Position numbers and translations under genes: made by a program
The notes under the pieces: generated by a model
What the model was told of the DNA's origin: nothing
What the model saw: only the letters and a program-made list of their open reading frames with translations
The model's database searches: none
Origin: CAYSCZ01 sp051155775
Lineage (GTDB): Bacteria > Bacteroidota > Bacteroidia > Cytophagales > Cyclobacteriaceae
NCBI GenBank assembly: GCA_051155775.1
Contig: DAXETV010000014.1
Span: forward strand, 181,015-245,014
Direction: 5' to 3'
DNA: 64,000 nt
Shown: piece after piece, positions 8,933-17,749 of the stretch
Position numbering within the stretch: position 1 is the first letter of the stretch
Layout of the letters: every line of letters begins with the position of its first letter

Positions 8933-10576
8933 ATGATGAAAAGACTAATATATTTACTATCAATATTGCTGTTGATTCTCGCTTGTAATGAAGAAGATGA
9001 CCTCATACAAGAAAGATTAGACGATAATCCGTTGCCTGAACCGGTTACAGGTACTAGTGGATCATTGGATTTATCTAATTACGTAGCTTTAGGAAATTCT
9101 ATCTCCGCCGGTTTTATGGATGGAGCATTATACAATAAAACAGATCCCACAAATCCGGGTGGTGAAATAGTTAGTGGTCAGCAAAAGGCATTTCCCAAGC
9201 TACTTTCAGAACAATTTAAAATAGATGGAATTGGTGGTGGAGATTTTTCTCAACCAGTCATTAACTCTGAAAATGGGTTTAATGCCACACTTAATGACCT
9301 GGCTGATGCATTCACAGCTGCCAATCCTGCAGGCAGAACATTCTTAAACCTAAATACTTCGGCACCTGAGGCCACTTCGGGTGAAGCCCTGACACCTTTT
9401 TCAGGTGATGTCAATGCATTAAATAATTTAAGTGTCCCCGGAGCCAGGGTGCTTGACTTTGCTTTTCCGGGATATGCCACTTTAAATCCTTATTATGCCC
9501 GATTTGCCACCTCAGAAGGAGCAACAATTATAGGTGATGCGATTGCTAAATCACCAACATTTTTTACCTTATTCATCGGATCAAATGATGCACTTGGGTG
9601 GGCACTAAGTGGTGGTACCGGGCCCGATGGAGAAGTAGTACCTTCGGCTGAATTAGATCCTGAATTGGCCCTTTTTACGCTAACCAGTATAAATAGTTTT
9701 ACCAATGCGTATAGCGGTGTGATCAATGCATTGGTTGCATCCAATAGTAAAGGTGTAGCCATCAATATACCGAATATTACATTAGTACCTTTTTTCCAGG
9801 CAATCCCTTATAATGCTATTCCTCTGTCTTCAGAGGACGCGGCAGCATTAAACGCGGGTTTTCAGGGATATAATTCCATTCTTGATGCTTTAGCCGCCAA
9901 CCAATTGTTAGATCCTGCAGAAGCTGAATTAAGAAAAGTCACCTACTCAGAAGGCGCTAACCCTATACTAATAAACGATGACCAATTAAATAATATTAAT
10001 GATGAATTGGATATACTGGTTAGCCTGGGTGCACTAAGCCCTGAAGATGCAGCTGCACTTGCCCCACTTGCCCAAGCCCGCCAAATGAAATCTGTAAATG
10101 AAGACCCTAACCTGGCTACATTCGGTCTTCCAGCAGAAATTGTATTATTGACTGCCGGAGGAATATTAGGTACGGAAGCTGTACCTGGCAATCCATCAAC
10201 TACCATTGGTACTGCTGTTCCATTGAGTGATAGTGATGTGCTTACCACTGATGAAATTGCCACCTTAGTAACAAGAATTGCAACATTTAATGGTATTATT
10301 CAAAGCATTGTTCAATCAACCGGAGGTGATGTTGTTCTTTGGGATGCCAACGCATTCTTCCAAAATTTAGCTGCTAATGGTGGGATAAACATAGATGGGT
10401 TTTTCCTAACGCCCGATTTTTCTCCTAATGGCGTATTTTCAACTGATGGGATCCACCCTAACCCCCGTGGTCATGTAGTGATTGCAAATGAAATAATTGA
10501 ACTATTGAACAGTAATTTCGGGGCATCCATACCTCCTATCAATACTTCAACTTTTGGAACAGTATTAACGCAATAA
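8933..10576 (+). CDS. SGNH/GDSL-type hydrolase lipoprotein
   Basis: 547 residues. N-terminal lipoprotein signal with lipobox LILAC (Cys about residue 18) places it on a membrane surface. SGNH blocks are visible: block I YVALGNSISAGF (catalytic Ser within GNSIS rather than the usual GDS), block III FIGSNDALGW (Gly, Asn) and block V STDGIHPNPRGHVVIANEI (catalytic Asp and His). It is longer than ordinary SGNH enzymes (200-250 residues), with an Ala/Asn/Leu-rich insert between blocks III and V (~residues 230-460). Starts 14 bases after the TonB receptor stop, so one transcript. Likely deacylates or de-esterifies a ligand imported by the receptor (inference). Confidence 0.85.
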   Translation: MMKRLIYLLSILLLILACNEEDDLIQERLDDNPLPEPVTGTSGSLDLSNYVALGNSISAGFMDGALYNKTDPTNPGGEIVSGQQKAFPKLLSEQFKIDGIGGGDFSQPVINSENGFNATLNDLADAFTAANPAGRTFLNLNTSAPEATSGEALTPFSGDVNALNNLSVPGARVLDFAFPGYATLNPYYARFATSEGATIIGDAIAKSPTFFTLFIGSNDALGWALSGGTGPDGEVVPSAELDPELALFTLTSINSFTNAYSGVINALVASNSKGVAINIPNITLVPFFQAIPYNAIPLSSEDAAALNAGFQGYNSILDALAANQLLDPAEAELRKVTYSEGANPILINDDQLNNINDELDILVSLGALSPEDAAALAPLAQARQMKSVNEDPNLATFGLPAEIVLLTAGGILGTEAVPGNPSTTIGTAVPLSDSDVLTTDEIATLVTRIATFNGIIQSIVQSTGGDVVLWDANAFFQNLAANGGINIDGFFLTPDFSPNGVFSTDGIHPNPRGHVVIANEIIELLNSNFGASIPPINTSTFGTVLTQ

Positions 10577-10586
10577 ATTACTAAAG

Positions 10587-10636
10587 GCGGTTGTCTTTAA
10601 GATTGAGATAATGTCCAAAGGCAACCTCCATTTTTT
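10587..10636 (+). terminator. Intrinsic terminator of the receptor/SGNH unit
   Basis: Stem GGTTGTCTTT / AAAGGCAACC (one G-U pair) around an 18-nt loop, extended at its base by imperfect GGC/TCC pairing, then six T. It lies 10 bases beyond the stop codon at 10576 and abuts the 3' end of the convergent gene. Confidence 0.7.
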
Positions 10637-11954
10637 ATTGAATTGATTGAGATACAACTTCATCAGAAAATAATCGGCTGGTCAGTTTTCTGGCCAATAG
10701 TTCCAGATCAATACCTATAACCTCTTTTGAGGTTGACAAAACGGATCCTGCTATTCCTTGAGGAAGATTATCATACCCATGGTAAGCGCCGAGAATAGCT
10801 CCTGTGACGGCTCCAACTGTATCATTATCCCGTCCAAAATTGACTATAAATTCCATCGCCTTCATAAAATCACCATTGGAGTATTCCAACGCAACAAGAT
10901 TTATCAAGTGAATTTCTCCTGCATGAAAAGGTATATCCTGCAGTGAATTATCCAGGAGCCTGTATGTATTTTCCAAACGAGCAAAATCAATCGAACTTCC
11001 TTTATAGCCGTCTGGAATTTTAAATTGACCAATTATAACAGAATCCATTTGATCTATTTCATAAATAATTTCTCTGGCTCGTAAATATGAATTTTGAGCC
11101 AACCTTCTTACCAGTCTTGAATTGAAATATTTTAATGGATCCGTGCTACTGGTTAAAAATGTAATCTGATCATACGATACATTTGGTTCCATAGCCTTTG
11201 CGACATAAGCAGATGTGAGTGCCATAATATCGCGGGCATAACCAATATCAAATATCCCTAACCGGTAAGCTTCTATGTAGGCTTTTTCTTCCTGCCCCGG
11301 ATATATACCACCAATGACCGGAGCGTACAGCATACCTGCGCAAACCATCTCACCACCATAGAAACGATTCAATGCATAAGAATATCTCCTGATATTATCC
11401 TCTGCATATGGTTTGGCCACTTTCGCCCACTCCTGAAGCCAGGTCATATGTCTTAATTGACGCTCCAATGGCTCCGGATCAAAGGTGTCCACAGATTTCA
11501 CCTGCTCCATTTCGTCTTTATATAAAGCCACTATGTAATTGGCAAACATGACATCATCAAGCGAATCTTGCTTTTGTGTGACCAGGTAATTGGTGAGTAA
11601 ATATTTCCATCTGGTATCGTCTGTGGTAGCTCCCGGAACCATATTATCTTCCCATGGCCCCTCAGGCGAGCCATCCCGGATCACATTTACTAAAGTATCT
11701 ATAAACCCATATTGCATCCTTATATATTTCCTCCCCCACATTTCAACCGGTGCTCCCATGGCATCACCGATGGCAGAACCTACCAGCATACCCAAAATCT
11801 TATCATGATATATTTCTCTGGTAAAGCTTTTTGGTAAAGAATCAGACGATAACATTTTTGGAGAGGGAGAAGGAAACGGCTCCTTTTTAACTGGAGATTT
11901 ATTACAGCTTGTTAATAAATAAAGTATCCACAAGAGGTAAAATAGCCTAAGCAT
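10635..11954 (-). CDS. ADP-ribosylglycohydrolase-family lipoprotein
   Basis: 439 residues of the DraG/ARH fold that hydrolyses ADP-ribosyl linkages using two Mg ions. Signature residues are present: GSAIGDAMGAPVE near residue 60, ATTDDTRW near 110, and GRDNDTVGAVTGAILG near 385, i.e. the metal-binding Asp/Thr set looks intact. Unusually for a family that is normally cytoplasmic, the protein begins with a short hydrophobic segment and lipobox LTSC (Cys 17), so it is predicted to be exported and lipidated. The start codon overlaps the stop of the upstream kinase gene by 8 bases. The substrate outside the cytoplasm could be an ADP-ribosylated molecule or a different N-glycoside. Confidence 0.85.
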   Translation of the reverse strand: MLRLFYLLWILYLLTSCNKSPVKKEPFPSPSPKMLSSDSLPKSFTREIYHDKILGMLVGSAIGDAMGAPVEMWGRKYIRMQYGFIDTLVNVIRDGSPEGPWEDNMVPGATTDDTRWKYLLTNYLVTQKQDSLDDVMFANYIVALYKDEMEQVKSVDTFDPEPLERQLRHMTWLQEWAKVAKPYAEDNIRRYSYALNRFYGGEMVCAGMLYAPVIGGIYPGQEEKAYIEAYRLGIFDIGYARDIMALTSAYVAKAMEPNVSYDQITFLTSSTDPLKYFNSRLVRRLAQNSYLRAREIIYEIDQMDSVIIGQFKIPDGYKGSSIDFARLENTYRLLDNSLQDIPFHAGEIHLINLVALEYSNGDFMKAMEFIVNFGRDNDTVGAVTGAILGAYHGYDNLPQGIAGSVLSTSKEVIGIDLELLARKLTSRLFSDEVVSQSIQ

Positions 11955-12939
11955 TAAGCATCAGTTTATGGTAAGCATATTCCAATAACGCTTCTTTTTC
12001 TTCTAAACTGAGATCAAGCGGCAGCTGTGCTAATCCTAATATTCTCCTCATAACTTCAATGCCCTCAAATTGATCCAATAAGTCTCTATCTAAATCCATC
12101 ATATAGTGATTATCCAGTAATTCAAAATATTCTTTATCCTGCTGTGCCATACTTAAATGTGCTTTTAAAACGCCTAAGTCAAACTCAGGGGGCCCGAAAA
12201 AACAAAACTCAGGGTCTATTACTTTAAACCCATCTTTTGAACGTAACCAGCTCCCGGGGTAATAATCTCCATGTAATAAACGATTTCCCATCGACAAATA
12301 ACTTTCTCCAAGTTTCCGGGCTTTATTTATAAGCGATTTATCCTTTTTATACCTCATCGCAACTTCCTGTAGGCCCGTATCAATGGAATCTAAATCCATT
12401 CCATTATCAACCATAAAGGGAAATTTGAATATGTGTTGATGGTTCAGCGATCTTAGCTCCAAATTATCCGGGAATTGTACCTTTACTGCTTCTGCAAAAT
12501 CATGGGAATGGAGGGAATCTATAAAAGATAAGCAGGAAATAAATTCTTCTTTGGTCAAATTAATGCCTTTTTGATAGAGAAATGAGTAATCTGAAGCCTC
12601 ATCTAAATCTTCAATAACCATTAGGTGGTTAGAAGGGTCAAATAGTAATATTTTTGGAAGAAAATGCCCGGCTGACCTGATCCTATTGGATAATTCATAA
12701 AACTGATATTCAACATTAATTCTATTAATCGGAGCCGGTATATCTGGGTATTTATTGACATAAGGTCTGGACTGTTTAAGTATAAAATTGCCAACATTGG
12801 TTTTTGCGCGCACCACCGAATTCATATTACTATCTCCCGGACTTTCTAATGTAAAGACTAAAGCCCCTTTATCTAGTAATTTATTTTTGACTAAGTAGTC
12901 CCTAATTACTTCTTTGGATGAATCAATTGATAGCTCCAT
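11947..12939 (-). CDS. APH-family phosphotransferase, methylthioribose-kinase-like
   Basis: 330 residues from the ATG at 12939 (the frame extends four codons to a TTG). Aminoglycoside-phosphotransferase/choline-kinase fold: catalytic loop LLHGDYYPGSWL and metal-binding VIDPEFCFFGPPEFDLG. The combination HGDxxxGS and DPEFxFxGP is closest in memory to MtnK (5-methylthioribose kinase), but the protein is shorter than MtnK (~400), so the substrate may differ. N-terminal lobe has the nucleotide-holding Lys in FILKQSRPYV. The gene overlaps the downstream ADP-ribosylglycohydrolase gene, which suggests a shared pathway acting on a ribosyl or sugar-linked compound (inference). Confidence 0.8.
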   Translation of the reverse strand: MELSIDSSKEVIRDYLVKNKLLDKGALVFTLESPGDSNMNSVVRAKTNVGNFILKQSRPYVNKYPDIPAPINRINVEYQFYELSNRIRSAGHFLPKILLFDPSNHLMVIEDLDEASDYSFLYQKGINLTKEEFISCLSFIDSLHSHDFAEAVKVQFPDNLELRSLNHQHIFKFPFMVDNGMDLDSIDTGLQEVAMRYKKDKSLINKARKLGESYLSMGNRLLHGDYYPGSWLRSKDGFKVIDPEFCFFGPPEFDLGVLKAHLSMAQQDKEYFELLDNHYMMDLDRDLLDQFEGIEVMRRILGLAQLPLDLSLEEKEALLEYAYHKLMLNA

Positions 12940-13077
12940 ACTTCCTGGCAATTAATAAACTTAATTATCAAGGGATTAATTCCAATTTGAATAATTATCA
13001 GCGAGGTAATGAATCGTGGAAAGCGCACTGCTACTAATTTTGAAAATATCATTGAATGATAAAAAATAATTAAAACC

Positions 13078-14277
13078 CTATCCGGAGGGCATGCTTGCAT
13101 GGAAATCCCTTGCAATTCTGGAAGCAAATTCCTCCAGCAATCCCAGTATCCTTTGCCTGTCCTTAGATTTTACAACAAATCCTATATGATTTTTCTTATT
13201 TATTCTCCAATATATCTCTGGTTGCGAAAAACCTGAAGTATCCGGGTGTTCAAACCTACTCAAAGAAATAATTAATCCGGCATGTTGTCGTTCATGGTTT
13301 GGTAAATGGTAAGGATTATTACTATTCATGCAACTCTCCAATTTAGCCCATTCAGCCCAAATATTTATTCCAGCTGCGGCTTCAACCATATCCGATATGT
13401 GTGCACCACCTACTCTTGAAGATGTTTCCAAAAAAATAAACTCGCCTGTTTCGTGGTCCCTGATAAATTCGGCGTGTGAGGCGCTGTGTGTCATGCCAAA
13501 AGCTTTTAATGTCCTGGCATTGATTTCATTCAATAAGTGTTGCTCATGACTATTAGTTTCCAGGGTCACCGTTTGAAATATTCCTCCACCATGCGCCACT
13601 TCGAACGGCGTATTCAGGTATTGTGAACATACTGAAAATATCACATCACCATGAAGTGATAGTGCGTCTACATGGAATACATCTCCGGGTCGGAATTGCT
13701 CCATCAGATAATTATGTCGTTCATCACCCAAATCATTAATTGTATTCCATGCTTCTTTTTGATTATAAACTTTTTTGATACCAGCAGCAGAAGCTTCTGA
13801 GCGTGGCTTTATCAACCAGGGCGGTCTATGAAAAGCCATATAGTCATTAATTTCCTGGTTATTAAATAACCTGGTGAAAGCAGGAACCGGAATACCATTT
13901 TCATATGCTTTGATACGCATGGCTAATTTGTCACGAAAAAACCGAGCTGTAGATTGACCCATACCGGGGATTCGAAAGTGTTCCCTTAAACTGGCAGCTT
14001 TTTCAACATCAAAATCATCAAGAGCTATAATCCGGTCTACTTTATGATCTCTAATGAAGTGTGCAAATCCATTCAAAAGATGATGCTCATCCCATTTATT
14101 AGGTGTTACTTCATCCATGAAAAATATATCATCAAGATAAGCTCTGGGCCATGGTTCATGCTCCAAACGCCTGGACGTAATCAGGTAAACTTTATTGCCC
14201 ATTTCTTTACAGCCAATCAAAAATTCTGAACCTTTAAAATAGCTCGATAAGCATAGGAATGTGCCTTGATGATTCAT
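13078..14277 (-). CDS. ATP-grasp domain protein, carboxylate-amine ligase type
   Basis: 399 residues. N-terminal Rossmann-like preATP-grasp part (to ~100), then ATP-grasp: phosphate-contacting Lys in WLIKPRSEASAAGI (~residue 155), YLMEQFRPGDVFHVDAL, and metal-binding FIFLETSSRVGGAHI (~285). Such enzymes activate a carboxylate with ATP and join it to an amine or thiol; the substrate is unknown. The ATG overlaps the TGA of pepA (ATGA), showing translational coupling, and a 138-base gap separates it from the kinase gene. It has no signal peptide and should be cytoplasmic. Confidence 0.82.
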   Translation of the reverse strand: MNHQGTFLCLSSYFKGSEFLIGCKEMGNKVYLITSRRLEHEPWPRAYLDDIFFMDEVTPNKWDEHHLLNGFAHFIRDHKVDRIIALDDFDVEKAASLREHFRIPGMGQSTARFFRDKLAMRIKAYENGIPVPAFTRLFNNQEINDYMAFHRPPWLIKPRSEASAAGIKKVYNQKEAWNTINDLGDERHNYLMEQFRPGDVFHVDALSLHGDVIFSVCSQYLNTPFEVAHGGGIFQTVTLETNSHEQHLLNEINARTLKAFGMTHSASHAEFIRDHETGEFIFLETSSRVGGAHISDMVEAAAGINIWAEWAKLESCMNSNNPYHLPNHERQHAGLIISLSRFEHPDTSGFSQPEIYWRINKKNHIGFVVKSKDRQRILGLLEEFASRIARDFHASMPSG

Positions 14278-15737
14278 ATTATGGTGTGCTTAGATAAGTA
14301 TTGTGATAATAATAAAACGCCATATGCTGTGGCACTTTTCATGTTGGTAAGATTAGAGTCAGCAAATGCGGTACCCGCAATGTCAAAATGCACCCATCGC
14401 TCATGATCCTTTGTAAATGCCTCTAAAAATTTGGCTGCATTTATCGCCCCTGCTACTGGTTTTCCACTGAGGTTTTTGATATCTGCCACATCCGATTTCA
14501 AATCTTCGTCATAGTCATTCCAAAGGGGTAATTGCCAGGATTTCTCCCCTGTCTTTTCCCCGGCCCTACAGAATTCCTGAACAAGTTGATTATTGTTTGA
14601 GAATATCCCCGCTGCATGATATCCTAGTGTTCGGACACAACTGCCTGTCAAAGTAGCCAGATCCACCAGTGTTTTTGTATTATAATTTTTAATAATGTAG
14701 GCAATAGCATCCGCAAGAATAAGCCTTCCTTCGGCATCAGTATCGATTATTTCAACTGACTTTCCTGAATAAGATGTAACTACGTCACCTGGTTTAATAG
14801 CTTTTCCATCAACACAATTCTCGGTTAATGGCACGGCAGCAACCAGGTTAACCGGCAATTTTAACCTTGCAGCAGCCTCCACTGCTCCAATAACTGCTGC
14901 TGCCCCTCCCATATCACTCTTCATGTAATGCATATTGTCTGAGGGTTTTATAGAGACCCCCCCGGTATCAAATGTAACACCTTTTCCAACCAGACCAGTT
15001 AATGGTTCTTCCGGATTTCCGTTGTACCGCATAATCACAAAATAAGGACTGACATGACTACCCTGACTGACAGCAGCCAATAAATTCATCCCCTCAGATT
15101 TAATTTGAGTTACATCAAATACATTTACTTCAAACCCATATTTTTTACCCGATAATGTTATATAGTCTTTGACATATTCTGGTGTAACAAGATTTGAAGG
15201 GCCATTCATTAGGTCTTTTATGTTGGATTGACATGCCGAAAGCTCAATAATAACCTTTCCTGTATCAATAGCTTCATCCATAGATGGAGAAATAGCTAAT
15301 TCAACATCTTCTATACTAACATCTTCTTTTAAATTATTTTTCAATTTCCCGATATCATAATACCCACAATAAAGGCCATTAATCAATGCTTTTAAAACAA
15401 TATTTTGATCCGGGAATGCCAAATGATCGAGGGATACAGCAAAAGTTTGGTATTTTGCTGCTTTCCATTGCTTTGCACAGTATGAGATTTTTTTTGAAAT
15501 CTCTATGAATGACTTCTCAACACCCAAACCAATAATAAAAACGTTTGAATATTTAGACTTGACCCCGGGAATTAAAGTCAAAGATTGGTCTTTTTTGGCT
15601 TCGAATGGTGGGAAGTCCTTCAAATCAAAAGTCGATTTCAATTGCTCAATTAGATTATCTTCGATATCTCTTTCAAAAAAAGGTACGATAAGTAATTGTG
15701 GGTCTTTTGTTGAATCTGTTTTCTTGGTTAGTATCAT
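14274..15737 (-). CDS. pepA: Leucyl aminopeptidase, family M17
   Basis: 487 residues. M17 zinc/manganese aminopeptidase that removes N-terminal residues from peptides. Catalytic region at ~250-345: GKGVTFDTGGVSIKPSDN, MKSDMGGAAAVIGA, and the family signature NTDAEGRLILADA (here written IDTDAEGRLILADA), followed by LVDLATLTGSC. All metal ligands (Lys, Asp, Asp, Asp, Glu) and the Arg appear intact. The N-terminal non-catalytic domain is present. Lies 4 bases downstream of the esterase gene and overlaps the ATP-grasp gene, so it may process or salvage the amide product of that ligase (inference). Confidence 0.92.
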   Translation of the reverse strand: MILTKKTDSTKDPQLLIVPFFERDIEDNLIEQLKSTFDLKDFPPFEAKKDQSLTLIPGVKSKYSNVFIIGLGVEKSFIEISKKISYCAKQWKAAKYQTFAVSLDHLAFPDQNIVLKALINGLYCGYYDIGKLKNNLKEDVSIEDVELAISPSMDEAIDTGKVIIELSACQSNIKDLMNGPSNLVTPEYVKDYITLSGKKYGFEVNVFDVTQIKSEGMNLLAAVSQGSHVSPYFVIMRYNGNPEEPLTGLVGKGVTFDTGGVSIKPSDNMHYMKSDMGGAAAVIGAVEAAARLKLPVNLVAAVPLTENCVDGKAIKPGDVVTSYSGKSVEIIDTDAEGRLILADAIAYIIKNYNTKTLVDLATLTGSCVRTLGYHAAGIFSNNNQLVQEFCRAGEKTGEKSWQLPLWNDYDEDLKSDVADIKNLSGKPVAGAINAAKFLEAFTKDHERWVHFDIAGTAFADSNLTNMKSATAYGVLLLSQYLSKHTII

Positions 15738-15741
15738 AAAT

Positions 15742-16548
15742 TTATCTTAGCAATAATGACTTGGTATATAACCATTCAATGGCGTTGGCAAACTCATTAC
15801 TCCAGTACCATTCATTATGTTCCCCTTCAGGGTTGAGTGATATTGTCACATTTACGTTTGCCCTCCTACGTCTTCGTTTTTCAATTATCCTTGCAAATTT
15901 TTCTACTTGTGGCACCAATGATTTGCTTTCTTTTTCTCCGGCATAAATATAAAATGAAGTATCGTCAGGTGGAAAGAAAGTCATTGCATGATAGTATATA
16001 AGTGGAGAGATCCACAGCGAGGGTGAAAAGATCATAAATTTACTGTATATCCTGGGTCTCCTTAATCCACACCAAATGCTGATCAACCCTCCCATTGAGC
16101 TTCCACCAATTCCAGTATACTCCCTGTCAGGAAGTGTCCTGTAATATTGGTCGATGTGCGGTTTTAAAGATTCTGCTAAAAACCTTGCATATCTTCTTCC
16201 ATGCCCCTTACCGACCCGGGAAATTGGAAAAGGATTATACTCTTTCAATCTACTCTCATCTCCATGATCAATGGCTACGACAATTATCCCGGCTTTGCCG
16301 GCTCTGGCCATGTCCTCCAGTTTTTTATCTATGGCCCAGTTTCCGTAGGGTGCATTTTCATCAAACAGGTTTTGACCATCGTGTAAATAAAGTACCGGAT
16401 ATCTTTGATTTTTTAGATAATAATCGCAAGGAAGTAAAATTCTTATTTTCCTGGTAGTATCCAGTAAAGCTATTTCAAATGCTTCGTGTACAGTCTCTAC
16501 TACCGGATAAAAAGATTTTACCCTTAACGCTTCATGAATATTTGCCAT
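15742..16548 (-). CDS. Esterase-D-like alpha/beta hydrolase
   Basis: 268 residues with the putative-esterase (esterase D / Fes / IroE type) alpha/beta fold: strand and oxyanion region YPVLYLHDGQNLFD, nucleophile elbow GIGGSSMGGLIS (catalytic Ser), and likely catalytic His in NPEGEHNEWYW near the end. No signal peptide, so cytoplasmic. First gene of the pepA/ATP-grasp/kinase cluster and 4 bases before pepA. Substrate is not evident; relatives hydrolyse siderophore esters, S-formylglutathione or acyl peptides. Confidence 0.82.
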   Translation of the reverse strand: MANIHEALRVKSFYPVVETVHEAFEIALLDTTRKIRILLPCDYYLKNQRYPVLYLHDGQNLFDENAPYGNWAIDKKLEDMARAGKAGIIVVAIDHGDESRLKEYNPFPISRVGKGHGRRYARFLAESLKPHIDQYYRTLPDREYTGIGGSSMGGLISIWCGLRRPRIYSKFMIFSPSLWISPLIYYHAMTFFPPDDTSFYIYAGEKESKSLVPQVEKFARIIEKRRRRRANVNVTISLNPEGEHNEWYWSNEFANAIEWLYTKSLLLR

Positions 16549-16628
16549 CTTTCCTAACCCAGATTTTCTTCCAATTGAGGCTGTAAATTATTGAAAAAAC
16601 CTGAATAGGCCTATACTTGATTTAAGAG

Positions 16629-17522
16629 CTATGAGCTTTTACCACTTATCTTTTGCCATTTTTCCATGATCATGGTAGAATCATTTTGCTGTTCGGAATC
16701 ACTTATTAAAACACCTTTGTGTTTCCAAACTCCATGCTTATTTAGATTGAATTCAAATGGCACTCTGGTACCTACTAAGCCTAAATCCCCTTTATAAATC
16801 ATATGAATGTTTTCGAAGTATTTACCATTTCTAAAATCATAAGGGCCTGCACCCGCCTGTAATACTTCGTCCCCCTCAGAATTATATTTAACCCATACAA
16901 AATGTGTAGGGGTGATCAGTTTGATATATCTCACGAAGTTGGGATACTCCATCCATTGCTCGGTTTCTTCATCCTGATAAGAAATTAGTTCCCAGGTTCC
17001 ATGAATTTCTGGTTTGCTTACCGGATCATTTTCTACTTTGACCCATATTTCTTCAATTTTGGATGAATCAACGATAACATTTTCGGCTTTTTCAGCATCA
17101 AACTCCATGACTTTTGCATATCCTGTATGATACCATTTTCCATCTTTAAACTCCGCTTTAAATGGAATGGATTGACCCAGTTCATTTGAACCAGGTGGCA
17201 GGAAAAATTTAATTTTTTCCGTGTATACCTGACCCACCAAATCATAGGTGCCGCCTCCCATTCCAACCAGATTATTATTATCCGTTTCATAACTAATCCA
17301 GGTAAAATGATCCGGAGTGATGTATTTTTGGTAAATAATAGATTCAGGGTAAGATTCCCATTCTGTACCACCATTGGGATGGTCAATATATTTTGAAAGT
17401 CTCCATGTACCTACCAAACTAAAATCTTCTGATCCACCTTTGGCAGATTCATCTTTTTTAGATGGTTCCCCACAACCTATAAATAAAAATATTAGCAGTG
17501 ATGATAAGATGATATTATTCAT
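16629..17522 (-). CDS. Lipoprotein with two lipocalin-like repeats
   Basis: 297 residues with lipobox FIGC (Cys 17). The mature part is an internal duplication: GTWRLSKYIDHPNG...YPESIIYQKYITPDHFTWISYE (~38-80) matches GTWELISYQDEETEQ...YPNFVRYIKLITPTHFVWVKYN (~174-215), each followed by GGGTYDL or GAGPYDF and a closing PFKAEF/PFEFNL strand. The pattern fits the lipocalin-like domains found in Bacteroidota lipoproteins. No enzymatic motif. It lies about 80 bases upstream (in transcriptional sense) of the esterase gene and could belong to that unit, but no overlap supports it. Confidence 0.75.
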   Translation of the reverse strand: MNNIILSSLLIFLFIGCGEPSKKDESAKGGSEDFSLVGTWRLSKYIDHPNGGTEWESYPESIIYQKYITPDHFTWISYETDNNNLVGMGGGTYDLVGQVYTEKIKFFLPPGSNELGQSIPFKAEFKDGKWYHTGYAKVMEFDAEKAENVIVDSSKIEEIWVKVENDPVSKPEIHGTWELISYQDEETEQWMEYPNFVRYIKLITPTHFVWVKYNSEGDEVLQAGAGPYDFRNGKYFENIHMIYKGDLGLVGTRVPFEFNLNKHGVWKHKGVLISDSEQQNDSTMIMEKWQKISGKSS

Positions 17523-17749
17523 AACGTAGTGATTTTGAAATTTTCTATAATAATTTCATTTTATCTTAAAATAATAAAATCCATGATGTTATGCAACTTT
17601 CTAATATTTTTTCATGGGGAATATCGAAGCTATTTAATTAAAATTTTTTATATTAGTAATTATCGAGGATTTAATGTTGTTAGTCTTAGTTAAACTACTT
17701 GATGACTATCAACGTTTTTCTGGTATCTAGTAATAATTAATTATCAGCT

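Noticed and set aside
9493..9765. Minus-strand frames within the SGNH lipoprotein gene
   Set aside because: Antisense to a clear coding gene and repeated in low-complexity Ala/Ser-rich style typical of shadow frames.
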